DNA from: Trichomonas vaginalis G3
Lineage: Eukaryota > Parabasalia > Trichomonadida > Trichomonadidae
Assembly (NCBI RefSeq): GCF_026262505.1
Contig: NC_067204.1
Location: 11,240,522 to 11,304,521 of the forward strand
Length of the DNA: 64,000 bases
Direction: 5' to 3'
Position 1 is the first letter of the stretch. Every line of letters starts with the position of its first letter. The notes beneath the pieces are model-generated. The model had not been told where the DNA came from and searched no databases. It was given only the letters and a program-made list of their open reading frames with translations. Made by a program: the position numbers and the translations under genes. Shown here piece by piece: positions 56,813-64,000 of the stretch.

Positions 56813-58123
56813 ATGAGTGAAGATGAACATCCTATACCAACAGGGTCCGTAACAATACAAGGTTCATTAAAACACAAATGGCCTGTTCTTGGTATATGGG
56901 ACACCAACAATTATTGGTTAATCGGAAACAAATTATACGTTTCTAAAACAGATAAACTCGAGGATTACAAAGAAGTAATCGAAATCACAAAAGATACAAA
57001 CATTATTCTCGTAGACAGAAAGAAGAATCCTCATTTTATTATCGAAAATGAAAAAATCGGAAAATATCTTCTTAAATCTAACGCTGCTGAAGTTTACCCA
57101 TGGGTTTTCGCTTTACGTGCTTGCCTTTATACAGAACACGGCTATTCCATGGACCAATTCAGAATTATTTCTGTTTTGGGTCGTGGATTCTACGGAAAAG
57201 TCATGCTCGTCGAAAAACTCGATACAGGTAAGTTGTACGCACTTAAGACAGTTCGTAAAAAGAAATTGATTGAAATGGGACAAGTAGATACAATTATTGC
57301 CGAAAGAAACCTTCTTTTCTCAATTCCTCCACATCCATTTATCATTTCTGCAGAGTTTGCATTCCAAACACCCTCTAAGTTCTACATCGGCCTGGAATAC
57401 GCCGCTGGAGGCGAATTATTACATCATCTTTCTAATCTTCCAGTTGTTCCAATCGAAGACACCAAACTCTACATGGCTGAAGTTGTCCTTGCACTTCAGC
57501 ACCTCCATACTAATCATATCGTTTACAGAGACCTCAAACCAGAAAATGTTTTACTTGATAAGAGCGGCCACGTCAAGTTAACAGACTTTGGCCTCTGCAA
57601 AGAGATTACAGAAGAAGGTGCCAAGACATTCTGCGGAACAGCGGAGTATTTGGCCCCAGAAGTTGTATTAAGATTAGGATACGGTTTCAAAGTAGACTGG
57701 TGGGCACTTGGCGTCCTCTTATACGAAATTTTGTTCGCAGGAACACCTTTCTACGATGATAACCAAGCTGTATTGTTTGATAATATTGTTAATGAAGAAC
57801 CTAACTATCCAAAGTTTGGCCACAAAGCAGCCATCGATCTTATCAAGTTGCTCCTCCAAAAGGAGCCAGAAAATCGTCCAGATTTCGAACAAATCAAAGA
57901 ACACGCTTTCTTCAAGGGAATCGACTGGGACAAGGTTTTGAGGAAAGAGGTCCAGCCAAAGAACTTCAGACAAGTCGATGAACTCGATCCAGAGAACTTT
58001 TGTTCTGATTTCACAAATGAGCCACCACTCGACTCTGAAGCTCTCCCTGCTTCATCAGCATACAGAGATATCGATGGTTTCTCATTTGGAGGAAGCATGA
58101 ACTTTGATGAGCCCAAAGAATAA
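56813..58123 (+). CDS. PH-domain AGC protein kinase (Akt/PKB-like)
   Basis: 436 residues. A PH domain (about 12-105) begins TIQGSLKHKWPVLGIW. The kinase domain shows the glycine loop GRGFYGKV (123-130), ATP lysine K145, alpha-C glutamate E164, YRDLKPEN (238-245), DFG (258-260), activation-loop TFCGT (272-276) and APE (281-283). The AGC tail includes FTNEPPLDSEALP (400-412), where the turn-motif serine is followed by Glu rather than Pro, and GFSFGGSM (422-429), where the hydrophobic motif has no clear Ser/Thr. A phosphoinositide-recruited signalling kinase is likely. TAAA overlaps the stop. Confidence 0.93.
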   Translation: MSEDEHPIPTGSVTIQGSLKHKWPVLGIWDTNNYWLIGNKLYVSKTDKLEDYKEVIEITKDTNIILVDRKKNPHFIIENEKIGKYLLKSNAAEVYPWVFALRACLYTEHGYSMDQFRIISVLGRGFYGKVMLVEKLDTGKLYALKTVRKKKLIEMGQVDTIIAERNLLFSIPPHPFIISAEFAFQTPSKFYIGLEYAAGGELLHHLSNLPVVPIEDTKLYMAEVVLALQHLHTNHIVYRDLKPENVLLDKSGHVKLTDFGLCKEITEEGAKTFCGTAEYLAPEVVLRLGYGFKVDWWALGVLLYEILFAGTPFYDDNQAVLFDNIVNEEPNYPKFGHKAAIDLIKLLLQKEPENRPDFEQIKEHAFFKGIDWDKVLRKEVQPKNFRQVDELDPENFCSDFTNEPPLDSEALPASSAYRDIDGFSFGGSMNFDEPKE

Positions 58124-58470
58124 AGATCTATAGACTTTTTTTGACAAAATTTATTTTTCACAAGCAAAACCAATAAAAAGACATTAAACTTCTAATTATA
58201 TTGTAAGATTTTTTTGAAATTTCCTTTTTTTCCCCCTCAATGTTTGCAATTTAACAATATTACATCAATCATCATTTAAACTAATAATTTGTTGATGATT
58301 TAAAATATCAAGACGTGTTTCTAATTTCAATTTGAATTATTACTTATAGATTTGTATAATTAACATTGCTCCAATATCAAAAGTTATATGCATAGAACAT
58401 AGTAACAGAAAGTATTAGCTAAGATATGAATTTTAATTGATATCTCATACTCCAACATATAAGTGGATTT
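58124..58470. other. Intergenic before TPR gene
   Basis: AT-rich with a C6-containing TTTTTTTCCCCCTC patch near 58230. TCATAC at 58444 fits the initiator, 22 bases before the ATG at 58471. Confidence 0.5.
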
Positions 58471-59058
58471 ATGAGACATGGAGAATTACGTCTTCAAAGA
58501 AATGATGTTGTTAAAGCACATTCAGCATTTACGCATGCTCATACATTGAATGCTGCAATTGATTCATTCAGTGCTATTGTTCAATGCGATTGTTTATTGA
58601 AGAATTGGGAAGAAGCTGAGTCATTTGCTGCAGCAGCAGTTAAGAAGTTTAAACCAGATTCATATGCAGGGAATATGGCTATTACTCTTTACGGACTTGC
58701 AAAGAGAGGAACTGATCCTAAAAAAGCTAATGAAATATTAAGAAGATGCTTAGGAAAAGATAGTCAAAATATTGAAGCTTTGTCAGCTTTGATAGAGATG
58801 CATGTTAAAGAAAACGAATTAGATCAAGCCGAAACATTACTTCAGAAACATCGTACTACTAAGAATCTATTCTTCTTTAACTATAAGATGGCAGAGATAT
58901 ACTCAGTAAAGAGAGATTATCAAACAGCTATGGATTATGCCCAAAAAGCTTTGCAAATTGAACCAAATAATGAACGAGCAATGGATCTTCTCGAACAGCT
59001 TGAAGGGGTTTTGAGAGATAATGATGAGGAATTTGAAGAAGATGACATTGATCTGTAA
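58471..59058 (+). CDS. TPR protein, APC7-like, probably 5'-truncated
   Basis: 195 residues forming about five tetratricopeptide helices (EEAESFAAAAVKKFKPDSYA, then DYAQKALQIEPNNERAMDLL) with an acidic tail ending DDEEFEEDDIDL. Repeat type and acidic end resemble the anaphase-promoting-complex subunit APC7, but that protein is normally two to three times longer. The frame is open a little upstream of the ATG (YLILQHISGF, back to TGA at 58438), and those residues look like part of a TPR helix. That suggests loss of the 5' part. It lies next to the second Polinton. Confidence 0.7.
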   Translation: MRHGELRLQRNDVVKAHSAFTHAHTLNAAIDSFSAIVQCDCLLKNWEEAESFAAAAVKKFKPDSYAGNMAITLYGLAKRGTDPKKANEILRRCLGKDSQNIEALSALIEMHVKENELDQAETLLQKHRTTKNLFFFNYKMAEIYSVKRDYQTAMDYAQKALQIEPNNERAMDLLEQLEGVLRDNDEEFEEDDIDL

Positions 59059-59308
59059 TTTTATTAGAGATATTAGGTAAATTTGTTTTTCATGTATATA
59101 TTATTTTTAATTTAACGATCAGCAATATTTATATTTTGATATTAGCTGTTAACAAAATACTATCGTCTCGCTAGTTAGGATTGAGTTTTGAAATTTATCA
59201 AAATCCGTTGTCTGAATCTACAAAACATGATTTTGATCATAAAATAAGCTGTAAAACATTCCAGGATATACGTTGAAAAAAAAAAAAAAAAAAAAAAAAA
59301 AGGTAGTG
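59059..59308. other. Intergenic ending in an A-run of about 23 bases
   Basis: AT-rich, no gene. An uninterrupted A-run at 59277-59301 precedes the GC-rich hairpin block. Read on the minus strand, the hairpins are followed by this T-run, as at an RNA polymerase III terminator. Confidence 0.5.
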
Positions 59309-59467
59309 GGGCTTCCAGGCACTTCGTGCCTTCTAGCCCTGAGGATGATTGGTATAATGAAGTTTTTTTTTTCTTGGGGTGGCCTTCCAGGGGCTGCGCC
59401 CCTTCTAGCCCACATAAATGAAGTTCTTATTTGGAGGGCTTCCAGGCACTTCGTGCCCTCTAGCCCT
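59309..59467. repeat. Three related hairpins with changed but pairing stems
   Basis: Units at 59309-59339, 59379-59413 and 59435-59467. Each has an outer stem GGGCT/AGCCC, a TCCA and TCT internal loop, and an inner stem. In units 1 and 3 the inner stem is GGCACTTCGTGCC. In unit 2 it is AGGGGCTGCGCCCCT, so both sides changed together. The block is GC-rich against its surroundings. The layout resembles 8239-8271. It may belong to host RNA or the outer part of the second Polinton; I see no frame that explains it. Confidence 0.7.
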
Positions 59468-59530
59468 AAGAATTTTTCCCAAGACCCAAGAGGAGGACCG
59501 AACCCCAGCCGACCAGCCGTTGACTTTTTT

Positions 59531-59860
59531 GTCAAGACTTCTTCGTAAATGTTTTGTCAAGACTTCTTCGTAAATGTTTTGTCAAGACTTCTTCGTAAAT
59601 GTTTTGTCATGATTTCATCGTAATGAGCGTAAATGACCAAAAAATAATGTTTATGTTAGAATGTTAGATCTAACACCTTTTCTAACATGTTTTCTAACAT
59701 CGTAGAAAACTCATGAATTTCATCGTATATGTTTTGTCAAGACTTCTTCGTAAATGTTTTGTCAAGACTTCTTCGTAAATGTTTTGTCAAGACTTCTTCA
59801 TCGTAAATGTTTTGTCAAGACTTCTTCGTAAATGTTTTGTCATGATTTCATCGTAATGAG
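59531..59860 (+). repeat. 25-bp tandem arrays of element 2
   Basis: Two blocks (59531-59630 and 59736-59860) of GTCAAGACTTCTTCGTAAAT plus GTTTT. Both blocks end in the same GTCATGATTTCATCGTAATG, so the larger segment was itself duplicated. A half-site module with core TGTTA lies between them. Position and style match the terminal arrays of element 1. Confidence 0.85.
59651..59702 (+). promoter_or_regulatory. Half-site module with TGTTA core
   Basis: Reads TTA, TGTTA, GAA, the palindrome TGTTAGATCTAACA (59662-59675), then TAACA sites after CCTTTTC and TGTTTTC. Spacers and lengths equal those of the GGTGA modules position for position, but all five half-sites carry the new core. See the findings. 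Confidence 0.88.
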
Positions 59861-59882
59861 CGTAAATGACCCAAAAATATAA

Positions 59883-59932
59883 TTTAGGTGAAGAGGTGAG
59901 ATGTCACCCGTTTTCTCACCTGTTTTCTCACC
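59883..59932 (+). promoter_or_regulatory. GGTGA half-site module in element 2
   Basis: Same orientation and layout as 13529-13577, with one base changed in the central GATC (GATG). It lies some 180 bases after the TGTTA module. Confidence 0.85.
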
Positions 59933-60007
59933 TCTTGAATTTTCATGATTTCTTCGTAAATGCTTTGTCGAAACTTCTTCATCGTAAATGTTTTTAACTT
60001 CACTTAA

Positions 60008-62326
60008 AATGCCACGTAAGCTACGTAAGAATATACGTAAGAGGAAGAGAGCATTGAAACATCCAATAGTAAAACTAACACCACAACAACAGTTGCAACA
60101 ACAAATTATGAATGACCCACTATGTTGCAACAAATGTCAAGCAACCTATGCTTTTAAACCGAGTTATTGGTGCACAAAGTGGAGGTTTAAGAGGCGGCAC
60201 TTTTAGCGAAAATGGCAGGCTATGGTGGAGCTGCAGACGGAACAGCCTATAACCCTCAAGTCAAATGAATTTGAGTTCACTCAAAAATCAAATAACAGAT
60301 GTCAAAAAGTCAAACATAGACATACAGAACAAATAAGTGAAACGAAAAGAAACTAAAATGACAGACACACAAAAACTCAATGAGTTAAACGTAGAGAAAA
60401 AGAAGAAGAACAACTGGAAAGAACTAAGTACAGAGGAATATGCGAAAAAAGTGTCAGAAAAAGCACAGAAGTAGCAAAAATGGAACAAGATGTTATAAAT
60501 TTGAAAAACCATACTACTCAATATAAAATACTGAAAGAAAGAAATAAACAAAAAGCCCTGAAGACATATATGGATAGCGATGGTATTAAAAAAAGAAGTT
60601 GAAGCAAATGTAAAGCAGAAAAACTTTTACAGTTGCAAACCAAACCGTACAGTATGAAAACTTAGCACAAGAAAGTAAAAATAACGACGCGGCTATGCAA
60701 AAGGCAATGAAAAAGCCAGATATATATAAAAGCTAACAATGACTGGTTAGATGCCCAAGCCAACGCTAAAGCAGCCCAACTCATAGGGTCAATAAGGACA
60801 AAAATACAAGCGGATTGAAGACAGTTCAAATGAAGCTTTAACAAATGCTGACTTTAAGAACGCTTTCGAAGCTCTTCATAAGTTTGAAACAAGTGAACGA
60901 CTTCCATCTGGAAAGAAACTGAAGTCTGAAGGTTTCGACAAAGAGTTAAAAGAAGTAGCACAAAATATGACGAAAAAACAGATGCAGCAACGAGACAGGC
61001 AGTTCAAAGTGCCTATGACGCCGTTAGAGCAAACTGTGTGGAAAAGTCAAGAAAAAGAGTTACAACAGACCAAAACAGACCTAGTAATGCTTTCTTAAGA
61101 ACGAAAGTCAGGTAGGACATTATGCTGCAGATGGAACATATGGCCAGCTGTGGAACTTATATACCACCAAACCCTCCAAGAGAAGCACCTGCACCAGGAC
61201 TACCTAAAACATTTACATCGTCACATGGACACAGACACAGGCATGCACCAAAACCAACAGTTCAAAACCCTGCACAACAACAACAACAACAACAACCAAC
61301 AGTTCAAAACCCTGCACAACAACCACCTCCACAACCAGCACCACAACCAGCACAACAACCAGCACAACAACCAACAGTTCAAAATCCTGCACAGCAACAA
61401 CCACAAACAGAGCAAGGACAAAGAAGTAGAAACAAGAAACCAAGAATTCTTAAAAATGCTTAAAGAAAAGTGTGGTTTCCCAGATACTGTTGACTTTAGT
61501 GACAGATATAAAGAAGCTATTAGAAAGTTCAAAGGATGGAAATACTGACCCGAACCTATTTAGCTTTATGACTCAGCACAAATGGGATATAATTTCAAAC
61601 CTGGAAAATACAAGCTCGCTAAGGATATGATTTAATAGCATATCATCCAAATGAATGGATGAATTTACTCCGAGATATTTGATGTCAGAGCTAAATGACA
61701 ATTCAACTTTCGTCATGAAACGCGTAAAAAATAGAGACGGAACGAAAGAACAAAAGCTTATGAATGCGGATGACGTAGATAGGGAAATTGTTGAAAACGG
61801 TCTCGAATATATGAAATGCCAGCAGATGAGGTACAAAAACTCCACAGGAAGAAGTTCAGATACAACCAGACATGAAGAAATAGTTCAGCAACAACAGCTA
61901 GAAGAGCCTGAAGGAAACGAACAAGTCACTCCTTTGGAAACTAACTTCACAGAACTAGATGAAGATTGGAACAGCCGAAAAATCTTGACCCTCAACAAGA
62001 GTATGCGGAGAATAGAATATTTCCAAGAGTCTAAAAAAAATTCGGCTGACATAGTAGAAGAAATATCGAAAAATGTTTGCCGACATACAAAAGACTCCAA
62101 CACCAGATGAAAATATTCAGCATAGAATGGAAGTACTGAAAGAAAATGTACACAATACAACAACCCTTTTTACTACGAGCATTTAACGTTCAATCTTCGG
62201 ATGAACTCGGTGAAAATAAAAGGTTAAATTTCAAGAAAACATATAGAAAAAACATTTAAAGTTCATTCAGAACCTAACCAAGATTGGAAACAAACCTACT
62301 TTGTTTCTGCAGACGATGGAACTACA
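60008..62326 (+). pseudogene. Broken coding region of element 2
   Basis: Remains of element genes: a basic protein beginning MPRKLRKNIRKRKRALK after a TTTTTAACTTCACTTAA start motif; a Lys/Glu helical region; a Gln/Pro-rich repeat region (61122-61463, PTVQNPAQQ units); and a charged region at 61655-62110. These may be one or more structural genes. The region is fossil-like with several breaks, and I name no function. Confidence 0.6.
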
Positions 62327-63226
62327 ATGAGATGGGGTCATAAAGCTAACCCGGATAGGTGGTTCATAAACTTACAACCTCAATTCCAAGAAGTTGTAGA
62401 CGCAATGGAAGTCAATGGTGAACCAGATATAGCTGGTATTTTAAGCGCGGCTTTAATGCCATTGAAAGATATGAAACATGCAGATATTTTGGACCAGTAT
62501 GAAATGAACATGGCTGATGGAAATATAACACCTGACGTTCTAGAACATTTATCTCAAAGAACTACACAAAACCATAAAGATGGTATATTTGGTGAAGAGT
62601 TTAGAAAGAGAGTTAGGGAGAGAGAAGGAAGAGAACCTATTGTACATGACCTTGCAAACGAAAGTTTGCAAAATGTCATAAAAACTTACTTTGCAGACAA
62701 TGAACCGAGAAGGGATGAATATTTAAGAAAACTCAAATGGACAGTACCAAATGAAATGTTAGTATTGAAAAACATGTTCCTTGACAAAATAAAACCAACT
62801 ACAGAAATAAACGACGCAAGACTGAAAGATTGGGTAAAAGCTTTCCCATTCACAAAAGATATAGTTGGTAACATGGAAAGAAAACCAGAATGGCTACAAA
62901 AACATATATTTGGAAACGAGCATATTCCATATGGACAGGCACTGTTTGAAGAGCTTGAACCGGAAACTCAGGAAAGAGTCATGCAAACAATACGCGAAGA
63001 CTCAAATACAGACTATGACAAACTCTTTCTAGGATATAGGTTACCTGAGATGGGCGACCAGAGCCAAAAGGCAAAAAGGACATGGGAAATTTGCAACATA
63101 CTAGATGAACATAATGCAAAGATGCAACAACTTCAAGCAGAGGGCAATGAAGGAAAAAGAAGAGTTAAAAACTCAGTCAGGAAGAAAGTAAAGCTTGGTC
63201 CACGTGGGTTCTATTATGACATATAA
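62327..63226 (+). pseudogene. Open stretch of element 2, probable structural protein part
   Basis: A 299-codon stretch, helical and charged (MRWGHKANPDRWFINLQPQF, later NMERKPEWLQKHIFGNE), ending with a basic tail (KRRVKNSVRKKVKLGPRGFY). It lies directly before the capsid gene, a place often used for minor capsid or protease-processed proteins in Polintons. It probably continues from the broken region to its left, so it is listed as part of the fossil. I do not recognise its family. Confidence 0.55.
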
Positions 63227-63258
63227 ATCCAACTATTCTATATTTTTACTCATATGAA

Positions 63259-64000
63259 ATGTACGCCGCTCAGAATATAACGCCAACAGTTTTGGATGCT
63301 ATGAATGGAAATGTTTCCGAATGGTATAACGAATGCGACAATGCCATTAGAAGGTCAGAAATAGTTCCTGGAACTTACGAATATACAACTGCTGTTTCTT
63401 ATGGAAACGTAGGTGAGTTTGGAGAAGGTTCTTCAACAACAGTAGATATTGCTTGCGACAGGTTTCATATTATTTCTATTGACAACTCTTTCTTATACGT
63501 GGAACAAGACATTGAAATAAAACCTTCTGCCAAGTTGTCTGACAAGAAAGGTTGCAATGGGATTTTCTATGTCGGATACCAATATGCTCCAGAAGTTTTC
63601 ATGGGATATAAGATATATTCTAACTCTGACTTAGTTCAAACAGTAACATGGGCAAACTATGAATGGTTCGCTTTGAGAAACTCAGTACAACCACAAGCTA
63701 GAGAACAAACAGACCAGTATGCAACTATTGAGAAAATAAGAAGACTTGACCCTAACGTTCCAGGAGTTTATGTTAACCTTTCTGGACAAACTGCAGCAGC
63801 AGTAACCAAAGTAAAACTGAAACTTAGAGTTCCTTTGTCATCTTTCCTCATCTTCAGGTTTTTAAGATACTTGCCAAACTGGGCAGGAAAAATTTCTATT
63901 GAACTTACTCCAAGCAAAAATAACTTAGTCATTGCACCAACACAAGACCCATTCACTATTACAGACGTAGAGGGAACAAATAAAACGTCATTCGCCGACT
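63259..64000 (+). CDS. Major capsid protein of element 2 (partial at edge)
   Basis: An open frame from ATG 63259 (MYAAQNITPTVLDAMNG) to the window edge, 247 codons. The start follows ATTTTTACTCATATGAA, the same words as before gene 7613. The pattern VKLKLRVPLSSFLIFRF then LPNWAGKISIEL matches the element 1 capsid, supporting a double jelly-roll major capsid protein. The similarity is low outside such strands, so the two lineages separated long ago. Confidence 0.78.
   Translation, partial: MYAAQNITPTVLDAMNGNVSEWYNECDNAIRRSEIVPGTYEYTTAVSYGNVGEFGEGSSTTVDIACDRFHIISIDNSFLYVEQDIEIKPSAKLSDKKGCNGIFYVGYQYAPEVFMGYKIYSNSDLVQTVTWANYEWFALRNSVQPQAREQTDQYATIEKIRRLDPNVPGVYVNLSGQTAAAVTKVKLKLRVPLSSFLIFRFLRYLPNWAGKISIELTPSKNNLVIAPTQDPFTITDVEGTNKTSFAD

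Larger units (their letters stand above)
59531..64000. mobile_element. Polinton/Maverick element 2, broken, runs off the edge
   Basis: Begins near 59531 with tandem arrays and half-site modules laid out like the left repeat of element 1, then carries protein remnants and an open major capsid frame. The first 3 kb of coding remains has roughly half a dozen breaks, so this copy is older than element 1. The capsid sequence is only distantly related to that of element 1, so it belongs to another Polinton lineage in the same genome. Its right part lies outside the window. Confidence 0.8.

Noticed and set aside
59218-59548. Frames through the hairpin block starting in poly-Lys or ending in poly-Phe
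   Set aside because: They are translations of the A run and the hairpins; composition is unlike any protein here.
61122-61548. Several overlapping Gln/Pro- or Asn-rich frames on both strands
   Set aside because: One CAA-rich repeat is open in many registers. Only the broken element region as a whole is listed.

Overview
The window is AT-rich DNA of a parabasalid, most likely Trichomonas vaginalis or a close relative. The grounds are long intronless host genes on both strands, a mariner of the Tvmar type, two Polinton/Maverick elements (this genus carries very many), short right-handed beta-helix surface-protein copies, and TCAYW initiator-like sites just before several host start codons. The species call is inference, since no rRNA or other diagnostic gene is present.

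Layout. 1-4054 is a heavily indel-ridden direct copy of 26981-30918 (mariner, membrane-protein gene, 271-residue gene); it may be low-quality assembly rather than a real fossil. 4077-25885 is a Polinton that looks whole. It has terminal inverted repeats of about 600-700 bp that each carry a small gene, an FtsK/HerA-type packaging ATPase, a protein-primed family B DNA polymerase, a retroviral-type integrase, a double jelly-roll major capsid protein, a penton-like minor capsid protein, a second possible minor capsid protein, a 999-residue fibre with a phage-tail-collar C-terminus, and an accessory island of KilA-N-type genes. 25949-31150 is host DNA: a multi-pass membrane gene split by the mariner, then a 271-residue gene. 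31618-32250 holds a truncated Rab-like gene and a block of tandem, compensating hairpins. 32636-59058 is host DNA with a coiled-coil gene, importin-beta, ARM/HEAT protein, L-type lectin, second coiled-coil protein, BEACH-WD40 protein, PH-AGC kinase and a TPR fragment. Three start-less beta-helix copies lie between them. From about 59531 a second, older and broken Polinton runs off the right edge, ending in an open major-capsid frame.

How the parts work together. The Polinton genes form short head-to-head and head-to-tail sets, many with 16-35 bp spacers. Almost every start codon follows the same T-rich motif (roughly TTTTTATC, a few bases, then TAAAATG), which differs from the host initiator. 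This suggests the element brings its own promoter grammar. A second non-coding module, five 5-bp half-sites with fixed spacing around a GATC-centred palindrome, occurs in both inverted repeats, around the accessory island and in the second Polinton. In one second-element copy all five half-sites have changed together from GGTGA to TGTTA while the spacers stayed the same. This is the strongest candidate here for an undescribed recognition system. The KilA-N/MSV199-type proteins of the island are plausible binders, but that is inference.
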